Shown one piece after another: positions 22,997-35,600 of a stretch of 64,000 nt of DNA. The notes below the pieces were generated by a model that saw nothing but the letters and a program-made list of their open reading frames with translations, did not search any database and was not told where the DNA came from. The first letter of the stretch is position 1. Every line of letters starts with the position of its first letter. The translations under genes and the position numbers were made by a program. The stretch is from Beta vulgaris subsp. vulgaris (lineage: Eukaryota; Streptophyta; Magnoliopsida; Caryophyllales; Amaranthaceae): the NCBI RefSeq assembly GCF_026745355.1, contig NC_079203.1:56654141-56718140 (forward strand), in the 5' to 3' direction.

Positions 22997-25070
22997 TATG
23001 CTTGACAATACGGAACCATCTAGCTAGCTTCAAGCTTATAATTAGAATCACACTAGTCATTTTCTTTCGTATTCTTTTGAATTTTCAATACTTTTTCTGA
23101 ACATTGTTTCTCCTAAATTGACCATCAATGTATAAATTATTAATTACTTAATCGAGAGACAAATTAGAATCATCAAAATTAATTTTGGTAAATCATATAA
23201 GTGACAACTCTCAGAAACAACTTTCATGCTCTTCTACACGTTTAGGGGTTCCATAGTTTTGGATGGTGTTGGTGGTCATATGTGAACAAACAGTATTAGG
23301 TTGTTGCAACATGTAAAAGCCACTCACAAGCACATTTCTACCAGGTTTCTTGACATTTAAATGATAGGGGGAGAAATCTACTTCACTTGGAATGTGACAA
23401 ATATGGGTAACCACTAAGAGAAATATAGATGGGAAGTCTACATAACAAGACAAAAAGGCATTCCCCTTGGCTTCAATCTATCAACCTCGAAATAAGCTTC
23501 TTTCTGGAAACAAGGATTGGAAGGATGCTTGTTTCTCATTTGAGGGCTCGAGGCCAACTTATTCCCAGAAAAAAAGGTTGTTTGGTTTCTGATATCCTTT
23601 TCCCATCTTTTTTGTTTTAACTCCTCTTTTCTACATCTTTCCTCTTTTTCTTCCTACATACATCACTCTGCACCCTTTTGCCTCCACTGATGATGATCAT
23701 TAGTTTGTGATCTAATTTTTACACATATTGAATAATATATACCTCTGTTCCATATTATATGTCCACTTCGCCAAATTTCTGATTCAGTACTCTCTGTAAA
23801 TTATACTCCTAAAATTTTTGTCTTAAATAAAATAATATAAGAAGAATTTTCAATGCTAATTTAATATTTGTGTTCATTCCCCTTTTTAAAAAAAATTGTG
23901 ACTTTATGTAATCTTAGAAGACACTTACGTTAGAATAAAGATTATTATTATAAATCTAGTTCCAATTAAGCAAATAACTTGTCTTAGAAAAGGCAATCTA
24001 CGACTACAAATTGTAGAATGCCACATCATTATATTGATGAAGTCTCTTGATAAAGGATGAAGCTAGTAGCTACTACCAGAGAGTATAACAGTGTTCTTCC
24101 ACTTGCCACTAGCCTTTATTGCTACATCATCATCATCAACAGGAATATATATTCCACATTTGCTAATTAAGCTTAAGCAAAGTCATGAACCATCTCTCAA
24201 GTACTTTTCATTGGATATCCTGTTGAATACAACACATTCTACTCCATTCCAGAAGAATTCATAGACCTACATTAAAGGCCGTGTCTTAGAGAGTTGGGAG
24301 AAGTGTGTTCACTAGGATAGCATAGGCCATGTTTTAAATTCTACTACTTCATCTTGAATACAAGTATTGAGCCCGAAAACCTATTCTGGGCTCAAACTGG
24401 GTCAATCTATGAAAACTTTGCATTTTATGTATATGCTAGGGCATCAACTATCCGATCTTATAAAATGATGTATCCAAATAACATAAAATAATACTTCACT
24501 GCTTGCTAACCACTTTGAATGTTTGTTTTAATGACTTCAAAAATACACGAAATGTATATGCCAAAATGTCGGACATGTAACTTACTAGGAAGTTATATTT
24601 TCCCGCAAATCGGAGAAAGTTACTAATCTAGGACGCTTTAAGTAAAAGGAAGTTCCCAAGAAAGTAAGATATTTCCTTAAAAAGTTCTATTTTCCATAAA
24701 ATGGAGAAAGTTGCATACCTAAACCCACCTAGTTAAATAAAACTTCCCATAGGAAGTGAAAGATGTTTAATTTCCATTGATGAACCAAATAATTTTTCAC
24801 ATTCCCTACTTGGAAGAAACAATCTTTTAAGAAATATTACTTCCTATATTCAACTAAACAACCACTAAAAGTGTTTTAGTTACATATTGGGTCACTCGAA
24901 GGCTAAAATATTATGTTTTCACCTTTTCTTTTAATGGAAATCTCTCACTCCACTACTCATGCATTCTCCCTTAATCCACCAATTTCAATTCTACTAACTA
25001 AATAATGGCAAATATATGCTTGCTTTGTTCTTTTATGTTCAACTTGATTATTGTAGCTTCAACCAGTGCT
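22997..25070. other. Gene-free AT-rich stretch
   Basis: No gene, RNA gene or bounded mobile element could be supported. Confidence 0.4.
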
Positions 25071-25078
25071 CGTGGGAA

Positions 25079-25538
25079 TAGGGATGGGTCTGGGTTGCAT
25101 CCAACCAGATCCTAGACCCGGACCCTAAAATTTTTTGTGGGACCTAGACCCGGACCCTAAGGGTCTAGAAAAGTTGGACCTATAGGGTCTAGCCTATTTT
25201 CTTTATTTTTGCCCAATTTTCAATATTTTTTATATTTCTTGACTTACGATAGTGCCTATATGTGCAGGGTCTAGGGTTTAGGGTCTAAATGACAAAAGTT
25301 AAAAGTTTAGGATAATTACGAAGGTTTTTCTCTAAAATACAAAGACAATAATAATATTAAATAACCTTAGGGTCTAAGTATAGGGTCTGGGTCTAGAGTA
25401 TTAAGACCCAAACCCAGACCTTAAGAAGTTCACTTGGACTCGAACCATAAGGGTCTAGAAAAAGTTGAACCCAAACCCTAAAATTGGGGTCAGGTCCAAT
25501 AGGGTCCAGTTAGGGTCTTAGACCCATGCCCATCCCTA
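25079..25538. mobile_element. Non-autonomous hAT-like element (460 bp)
   Basis: Ends TAGGGATGGG... and ...CCCATCCCTA are inverted. They are flanked by an 8-bp direct repeat with one mismatch, CGTGGGAA (25071-25078) and CGTGGGAG (25539-25546). An 8-bp duplication and CA/TAGGG-type ends fit the hAT superfamily. The interior is filled with both orientations of GGGTCTAGACCC-like words, and there is no transposase. Confidence 0.7.
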
Positions 25539-25546
25539 CGTGGGAG

Positions 25547-26652
25547 AGAGATAGTTGCATGTAGAGTTTGTGTAGGAAAAGGTGGGTGAGACAGGAGGGA
25601 GATTTTGCCATATTAGAAGTAAAGCTACGTAACTCCGATTCAGGCGTCGGACATAGATATGTTTCCAAGAGTCTGGAATCGGCTATATCGGGTAAAATCT
25701 CCATAATTTTGGCTCAATACAAATCTCAAAGCAGCCACACCCAAGTTAAAGTGTCAAAAATCCGACACATATATTTGAAGTAAAATGACAAACTCAAATG
25801 ACATAGGTAAAGTGGGTAGAAGAAATAACATCAAAAAAGGGAAAGTGGGTAGAATAAAAAAAAATGGTTGGGAATAGATACTTGGTATAGTTGAGGGCAA
25901 TGAATTGATAATAGAAAGACAGAAAAAAAGAAAAGTTGTTCACAAGTGAAATTTGGAATTCCCCTATTTTCAAGTAACTATCACGCATATATTACTGTTG
26001 GAGAATGGACGTTTATTGTTAAAAATATCTAAGTAATTCAGCGATTAGTTTTCTGTTTCGGATAAAAGGTAATATCAGAAGAGCTTGGAAGTAAGTGAAA
26101 AGTCCGAGACATAAAATCCAGAGGACATCATCCCATCTCTTTTGTATTACTTAATATTAAATTAGTAATAACACTAACCCAATTAAAAATATTTCTAAAG
26201 GTTCAGCACTAGATCTATTTTTTATTTTGTGAAAGAGAAATTTAACAAAATCAAAATGCACCTATATTTTTGCGAAAAAATCACAAATAAACCCTTCACA
26301 TGTGTCTTCAGATATTATTCATATAAACATTTCTATATATCATTAATACTTCATAACATTTCCCGGAAATTTCGTAGAACTATACACACATCCCTTCAAA
26401 TAACTGTTTGTGATAATATAGCAGATAAATTCGATATCAGCAAAGTCAAAACTTGCACATCGCATACAGAGGACATTATCTCAAATCTTTTCTTGTCACA
26501 TATGGAAGTAATCCAGAAAAATCTAGTTCAAGAACGCAAACATCAACAATTTGTAGTTATAAAAACAGTAAAGAAAGCCGTGATAACTGATAACATCTCA
26601 ATATCCAGCTAAGAAACTAATAAATATATGAATAGAAAGACAATAATAGTAG
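25547..26652. other. Intergenic DNA downstream of the ENGase gene
   Basis: AT-rich. The part next to 26653 must include the 3' untranslated region of the minus-strand gene. Nothing else is recognised. Confidence 0.4.
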
Positions 26653-29600
26653 CTAACCTTCAACGTCCAATTGAAAGAATGGAGAATCGTCGAGTGGTTG
26701 ACATGTTCCATCAATACCATGAACTTGGATGATAAATTTGAGAGAAGAGATACCAGAAGGAACTAGCAAGTCAGAAACATAGAAGACTTCCACTAGTGCG
26801 GTTCCGAGAAATTCTTGTACAGCTTGAAGCTTCACATCCAGATTTGCATCTGCTTCTGGTGTTTTCTCGATATAGACAATGTATTTTTCAATGTCATTAA
26901 AGTCAATTCCATCCTTTAATCTCCAAAGGACAGTAAAAGAGACGGACTTGGATTTGTCTCGGCCAGCTTTCCATGTTACATCTTGACCCACAACTGCCCA
27001 TGAAGAAGAAGGTGGAAATTGTACATTCTGACCAGAAGTTTGGATTGAGAGATGACCAAGAACTGCATAATACTCCGATATCTGTTGCTCAGCAAGTTGA
27101 GGTCTCAACTTGTAGCATACTGTCCGAATCTCTGTTAATGTATACCCTGACATGGCAATGACATTCTCCTGCAGGACCCACCCATCAGATGACTCTGGCC
27201 TGATAACTCGATGTGGCATGATTACTTTGTTGAACTTGCTAGAAAACTGGTTCATGGTAAGTAAAGCATTTCCATGAGATGCAAGGAGCACTAACATAAC
27301 CTCGCCCTCGTTGGACAAAAACTCTAGAGAAATGCCTATTAGAGAGTCCCCATCTGACTTCACCTGCATATACCAATAGATATCTATGTTTAGATGTAAG
27401 AAAAATATCGAATAACATCATCTAGAGATGTAGCAATTACATCATCAAAAAAAAAACTGGTTTTCCATATAGTAAAGCAATGACAACACAAATTAATGAT
27501 GGTGCTCAACAAAACTTCTTCCATACTTTCCTAATAAGCAATCCGAAAGCACAAATAAGCGACCTTGAATCACAAAATCCAGACATGAAGATCAGTCCAT
27601 GAGCTTGCGACAGTATCAACATGGAATGGCATAAAATATTCAAAGTCAATCACGAGAAAGAGAGAGGGGTAGAGAGACAGAGAGAGAGAATAATATCCAC
27701 TTTCTTGGAAGATGAAGTCTGATCAAGGTAGTTCACTTTTAGGTTGGTCAGAAATTGCTTTGTACGAAATTTGTTACACATAAAGGCAACTGAAATACAT
27801 CTCTAGCTGAACACTCATTGCACAAATCTAAATTATAATGCAAATGCTCCTTGGACAAAATAAAAGCTAGTCTTTGGGAGCACAAGGACGATTATATCAG
27901 AAGAATTACTAAGATTACTCGGAGCTGAGCATATTGGTAGTATCATTGCCCAGAGCAACACCATCTAAACTCAGAATACATAACAGGAGTAAAGCACACA
28001 ATAAACCTTTACCAAACCACTGTAACTAAGATAAACCCAGAGGCTAATAAAATTAGTAATCTGCATCAGATCATTCTCAAGCCTCAACCTAGAAATCACA
28101 GGAAAACTAACTTGGAGAGGGGAAATGGCATGCACAACCATCATAAACTATGAACACGATGCACGAGGCTAAAACTTTGAGTAATAGACAGAATCTAACT
28201 AGTTTGGAATTCAATCTGCAAGGAAATGGCTTACAGAATAAGTGAACCCCAGAGCTGAATCCCCTAGAAGGAGTTTTGCTTGAAATAACCTTTTTGTGAT
28301 AAAAGAAAGGTTTCCAAGAGTTCCTTTATATGTAACATTCCCTCCTCCGCTATACGATTTCTCCTCAAGGCTAACAAACAAGTGTATCACTTCATTAGAA
28401 TAAAAAACAACACAGTATTAACAATCACTACCACCATCATAGATAGTCCCACTGAGGGAGGATTAGGGGAGGTGAGAATTGACATGCACACACTCAAAGC
28501 CTTACCCTTGACAAGCAAAGAGATATTTCTTTCGGAAACACCCTGTAACAAACCTTTTACCGCATCCGTCCTAAAGTGACTATCACAAAGGACTTGTTAA
28601 CCATGTAACTTACCACACCAACACGACAATGACTCTAAAGAGAGGAGGGAATGTGGAGGGGAAAATGCACATGGCTTCACCATCAATAGCAACAAAAGAC
28701 ACTTTTGAGCTTACCCATAAAAGTTTTGAGCCATTTGATTTAGCGTATGTTCTTCTCAACTTATAAAAATAAGTCTCACCAAAGACAAGTGAAGTTCAGC
28801 AACAATATGGTCAATTAGGTAAGATTTATTTAAGTTCTTAGTTTAAGTTACGCGTTATACTAGTTAAATAAGTTCAACAAAAGTATATTCAGCAAAAATA
28901 AGTTCAATCAAGCAAAAATAAGTTAATTTCAGCAATAATAAGTTGAGGAGAACAAAACCTTGATCCAATCTAATCTAAATTCGTAAAAGTTCCCATTAGA
29001 AACTGATCCAACTTTGTTGAAAGCAGATAGTTGAATTATCTACAACACTAAGGGGATGTTTGGCAAAGGCAAAGAGTAGTCTGTGGAAAATCGAGAGATT
29101 TTATCTCAAGTACTAGATTTGAATAGTCAACCATTCGACCTACTATTGTTGTTTATTGGCGTAGCATAGATTGGGATGTATATACTCTTCTACAGCATTT
29201 AACTAGACGAGACTATTGAAGAATGAATTTGCTAATTTAGAAAGCACTACAAAACTTGCTATAAATTATATACTGGTCAGATCTGCTATATCTTATCTAC
29301 TAATGTCATTTACCATGTCCTAAACCACATGGAGCCGGAAAAAGACTTATGAGGAAGCTCGATATCAACCTAACCAATAGTGTAGTTAGCATAGGTAGAT
29401 ACTAAGTTGACTGGTTAAAATTGTATTTAACAATTTATTACGATAGTGCACCACCATAAAAAAATACAATGATATGATTGTTAATTAAGACATACCCAAA
29501 AAAGATTAATATTCAAGTACAAAATATAGGGGGCTTGTCTTCGTGCACAACAGCACAGGTGGACATACATAATATATCTATTCAAGATACTCCCTCCGTT

Positions 29601-32600
29601 TCTTTTTAATTGTCACACTTCACCTTTGGGGGAGAACCAAGGAAATTGTACCAAAAAAAAAGGAAGAAGTACAATAAAATTAAAGAATGTTTGGTTTTGA
29701 GAAATGTAAAAGCATTAAATAATGTAGGAGAGAGAAAAATAGGGTAGGTGGGAAGGTTTTGGATGGATTATTAAAGTGGGTGATGGGGTATATGAGGTGG
29801 AAAATTGTGAAAAGTTGATATGATAGGTTACCATATAAGCAAAAAGTAGAAGTATAACAATTTTAAATAACGGACTAAAGAGGAAAGCGTAACGATTAAA
29901 AGAAAACGGAGGGAGTATTTATGTCTCTTATGGCAGACATCACTAGTCAATTATAACAGCACTTAGGAACTTTACTTACTTGACAAGAGCTTGAACATCA
30001 TCCATTCCAGATTCTTCAGAATATTCCAGAAAAGGCTGTGAGGATATATAGGCTTAGCACAAGAAGATGGTACTAAGAATACTACGATAAGGATTAAGTA
30101 TTGAAATTCAATAGTAACAAAATATCAGCTAGAACCCCCACCCCATATACTCAGCTCAAAAGCCAATTCATTATTGCCAACTGAACGCGTAGACAATAAA
30201 AAGATCAATCGTTTAGCAAAATTCTGTGTATTTTAGAGGTGCAAATTAGTTACTATGAAAAATATTTTACTGCAGCTGATGATAACATCACAAGAATAAG
30301 CAGCATGTTTGGATCCTTCGAGAACATCTCCGCATCAAAAAGGAAAGTTGCACACAGCATCTTTCTTTCTGAATAACACAATGAACCACGGAACACACAC
30401 AATTCAATCACACAAAATAATGAATCACTGTTAGCATCCTATTCTTTGTACACAAAAATCTCTAATACAGAAATCGCCAGCAGTTTTTTGACATTGTCGG
30501 CAAACATAATTACTTGTTAACTAAAAATAAAATGTATTAGTGAAAGATGTAATACACCAACATCAGAAAATATTTCCCAGCTAAGTTCATATATGGATGT
30601 AGACATTTTGGACATTCCCAAACCCCATCTAAAAAAAAAGCTGGTTCAAAGCCACATGTCATCCATGGTTTGATATTTTACGCCGTCACGTTTTATCTGC
30701 CAGCTAAAAGTGGCGATTTATTATTAGCCAGGAGATCAGAGCCAGGGTGTCCAAGAGCAAACATAATTTTTTAAATTTAACAAAATCAGAGACAGCCATT
30801 CTCTACAGTGAACTCCAAAAAAATATAAGCAGAAAACAGCACATTAATCATGCCAAAATACAATAAGGAAGCTTGCTCGGAAGGCAGCAGCAGCATAAAC
30901 CCGCAAATAAGCTAAAAAGGCCACCCCATCAAAAAATAAAGTATTTAAGCCAAGCACCAAAAAGTTTTTGAATTATTTGTTGACTAACATGGAAAACTAC
31001 ATTATTCAGAAGCAAGCAACTTAGATGAATAATGATTTTTAGCTGTTAACAGATGTATCATCCCTGGAGATTTAGACATCTCGACCATGAACTACAAGCC
31101 AGTCATTATAAGTCCATGACAAGGGAAAAGTTGCAATATGTATATACCTGAAAGCTTTGGCATGATAAGTTGCACCAATCAGCATCTGAAATTTGCCTCC
31201 CACTTACGGAAATATGGTGACCACGACCCTGAGAGAAAGAAAAAAAGAAACACAAACCAAGAATGTTCATGCCATAATGACTAACTTCCTAACAAGTGCA
31301 AACAAATATGTTGCCTTACTTTATGTAACTGATGACGAGTTCCAATTAACAAATTCCTCATGGTGCTTCTACAGTCATCATATTGCATAGTACAACGACC
31401 TTAATGGATTAATACCAATCTTGCATAAGTCAATTCTTATCCTATACTAGATAGCTATGATACATCCAGATTTTACAGTTAACATGCCTCTGAATGCGCC
31501 TCTAGAGAACATCTATCTATCAGATGTCCACAACAAATTATTAAACAAACAACATCCACCTCCAACAGTTAACGTGCTCAATCCACTACTTAAGATTAGG
31601 GTCCACTGAGGTAATATATTCTACAAAAACTCCCTTAGTCACATGTAGAGGGAAAAGCCATAAATTTAGAACTAGAGGGGCCAAACATTAATGTTAAAAC
31701 ATCGATAAAAATATATGGGTGCGTGAATTCTCCTGAACTTATCTGAACTGAACTTTAACTTATTGGAACTTACTATAGTTCAATTTATAAGGTGTTAAAA
31801 CTTATTTGAAATTATCTGAACTTGGCCAAAATTATTCTGAACTTAACTAATCTGAACTAAAACGAACTTATTAAACTAGAAACTTATTTTAACCATACTC
31901 TACCCCAATAGAAGCAAAATTATCATTCATAGTTTTCAAAATAAAATCTCTATTTCAATGTACATTAGTAAGCATCTCTAAGAAATTCGTCTCTGATCAA
32001 ACTTGCTCAACTTGATTTAATGTTGATTGCAGAAACCAGAAACAAAATGAAAGTACAACAGCAAGAACAACAAAATAGATTAGAGAAGGATACTTCTACT
32101 TATTTTGTAGCGAAACTTCACATACTAAAATATATTTTAGGGAAGATTCTTGAAAGATTCACTTGCAAATAAGTTCTAGCTATATACAGCAGATACTTGA
32201 GTTTGCAAAATTTTCCACACTGCCCAAACTTCACAAGTATTATTTTTAGCCAGCTTTCCCAGATATATAGAGGACATGAAAGATGCTAAATGTACTAAAC
32301 TAAGATTTGATAAACAAACATTCAATGTCTTTTCTTAGCATTGTTTTTCTTGAGTGAAACAATATCATATCCTAAGGGGGCATTTGGTTCACGAAGTGGT
32401 ATAGGTTTGGAATAAGGAATGAAACTGGGGTGGTAAGGGGTTGGAGTTTGATACTTGATTCCATTTGTTTGGATTTATCTTGGAATTAATTTTTTCCTTT
32501 TATTTGTATATCTGAAGGTTTGGTATGAGACATACCCACCTCTCCTCTTGGGTTTCTAACTTATGGGTTTGAGATATGGGTTTAAAAATTTAAAATTTTG

Positions 32601-35600
32601 CAAACAAACACTAGGTTTAGGTTTTAGTCATTATAAACCCATACGGCATACCTTTTTTTTTTTTGAACCAAACACCCCCTAATAATAATGGGTTAGACAA
32701 TTGACAACTAGATCTGGAAGCAATGAGAGAAGGAGATAGAATGTGTGTAATACCCCTTATGATTGCTTTAAGGGATTTAATATGCTACTTATTCCAACCA
32801 GAGCATCTTTCTTTTAGGGAACTCATTTCCTTAATTACTCCACACTAAAGCGTGCTTGGCTAGGTCCAGGGATGGGTGACCTCCTCGGAAGTTTCTGAGG
32901 GTGCGCATGAGTGAGGACAAAATGTGCCGGAAGAACTTGTGTTGGTTATTGACGCTAGCTGTTAGCCCTGGATACGCACTGTTGACGATATACTCGACCC
33001 CGGATCGGGCGGGTGTTACCATGTGGGTGAGCGAGTGCGTCTGTGTGATTGTGTTTATAAGTGTGTGTATGTGCGTGATGTGTGTGTGTGTTAGTGTATA
33101 TGTGTTTGGGTACAGAGAGAGAATTTATACTTATTTTGCACTATCCAAAAAAAACAACCTGCGTTAAAATTAATCATACTAAACCACATAAGATACAAAC
33201 AGAAAAGTGTCCCTTGCATCTACGCCTTACCATCAATTAAAAATATTCTTTGTTCTAGGATGACTGTAAGAAACGCAGAATGATAATGAATTATATAACA
33301 ACACAATCAGTACCTACCTGATCGAAATCTGAGTAGAATGGTATTGTCCTTGGGTAATTTTGCATCAATCCCCAGGATTTTTCAACAAGACCCCACCAAC
33401 TGCATTAATGAGACAAGACAAGAGAATGTATCAATGTGAAAGGTCAAAATCAACAATCTGAATTTAGGTTAGTGGCAAAGTGTCATTTCAGATCGTGAAG
33501 AACTAATGAATGTTTAATCTCTCCCCAAATCAATATCATGAGAACTATGAAAGCAAGCATACACAAGATGTTTAGTAGAACATATGCTTGTAAGTACGGG
33601 AAAAAAAACAGCAGAAATTTCCTAGCTTAGTGTTAGAATGACATTACACAAAAACAAGAATCAAAGTAAGAGACTATGTAGCACCACCAGGTAAACAAAT
33701 TAACATGCATCACTAGACAAATATATTTGACTCAATTAATAGCCTAATCCACACCTATTTTATAGAAAAAGTTCAATCGAGTCTGAGGAGCCATGGACCT
33801 GGGGTCCATATAATAAATTGCCCATAGCCTTATTTGAAGAAAAAAACAACCTTTTGGGCTTGGCCCAATGCTCCCAATTAAACATTAGGCCCTCTTCACG
33901 ATATTCTCTCTCTCCTCTAGCCCTTTTCACGATATTCTCTCTCTCCTCTAGCCCTCTTCAGTCTTCACCATCTCTCCAAAAACCAAATACATTCGCAATT
34001 CTCACTTATAAATTTTAGGGTTTCGTTTCTAAAAATTTCAGCCTCTAAAAATTTTAGGGTTTCGTTTCTATTTTGCTGCTCTTCATTCTTTGTTTTTCTT
34101 CAATTTTGCAGTTACGACGAAGGAATTGGCTACTAGATTTTCTGCCGTATGTTTCCCTTCCTTATTCATTCATTTTCCTTGGAATTGATCTCTGTTTTTA
34201 TTCCCTGTTTCATTGATACTGCAATGCTTGAATTTACCAGTTATAAAGGCGTCCAATTTAGGGATATTTATGTTTAATGAATGTTTTGTGGGTTATGCTA
34301 TGCTGCTACGCTTGATTTTGACATGCATTTTTAGAATAATTGGGAATTATTAGATGATTTGGCTACACATGTCACTGCCCTTCTACGGGTGATTAAGGAT
34401 TATAATTTCATAATTTCGTTTTTTGCCCAAGAAATTCAAAATTAATTCTGAAAATTTGTATGTGTTCAACTTGATAATGTGTTCTTGAAGGTAAGAGTAG
34501 GTTAAGAATAAAGTTTTTTTTTTGTGGTTTTTAATAATACATGGATAGGTAATTCTTTATTCATAGGAGGCTATATGACATCTACATTAAAAATTGTTAC
34601 ACGTATTAAAAATAAAAATAAAAAGCAAGATATATCTTATTAGTACGTGGATATATCTTAAGCAAGATATATAAAACATCCAAGGGGAATTGTTATGGGA
34701 CATGAGAAGTAACTCACCAAGGAAGGGGTTGGTGAGTTGAATTCCCATGACGGGAATTCAACTCACCAACCCCTTCCTTGGTGAGTTACTTCTCATGTCC
34801 CATAACAATTCCCCTTGGATGTTTTATATATCTTGCTTAAGATATATCCACGTACTAATAAGATATATCTTGCTTTTTATTTTTATTTTTAATACGTGTA
34901 ACAATTTTTAATGTAGATGTCATATAGCCTCCTATGAATAAAGAATTACCTATCCATGTATTATTAAAAACCACAAAAAAAAAACTTTATTCATAACCTA
35001 CTCTTACCTTCAAGAACACATTATCAATTACGGCAACTCCAAAACAATGAACACATGCACTAAAACTTTACCTTTCTAGGAAAACCATAACAAGTTAAAC
35101 ACATACAAATTTTCAGAATTAATTTTGAATTTCTTGGGCAAAAAACGAAATTATGAAATTATAATCCTTAATCACCCGTAGAAGGGCAGTGACATGTGTA
35201 GCCAAATCATCTAATACATTCCCAATTATTCTAGAAATGCATGTCAAAATCAAGCGTAGCAGCATAGCATAACCCACAAAACATTCATTAAACATAAATA
35301 TCCCTAAATTGGACGCCTTTATAACTGGTAAATTCAAGCATTGCAGTATCAATGAAACAGGGAATAAAAACAGAGATCAATTCCAAGGAAAATGAATGAA
35401 TAAGGAAGGGAAACATACGGCAGAAAATCTAGTAGCCAATTCCTTCGTCGTAACTGCAAAATTGAAGAAAAACAAAGAATGAAGAGCAGCAAAATAGAAA
35501 CGAAACCCTAAAATTTTTAGAGGCTGAAATTTTTAGAAACGAAACCCTAAAATTTATAAGTGAGAATTGCGAATGTATTTGGTTTTTGGAGAGATGGTGA

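Noticed and set aside
22757..23060. Minus-strand frames of 83-89 residues
   Set aside because: They lie across a MITE and change with its inverted ends; no motif.
26973..27161. Plus-strand frame antisense to ENGase exon 11
   Set aside because: Shadow of the real minus-strand exon.
32847..32906. True 5S rRNA gene
   Set aside because: Only the 3' half is similar, with an altered middle, and it sits inside an LTR with TGTAA/TTACC ends and its own target duplication.
32901..33167. 88-residue frame over the Cassandra-like LTR and TG repeat
   Set aside because: Made of 5S-like and TG-repeat sequence; not coding.
35119..35352. 77-residue minus-strand frame in the palindrome arm
   Set aside because: Broken in the other arm; composition and context fit leader/intron sequence.
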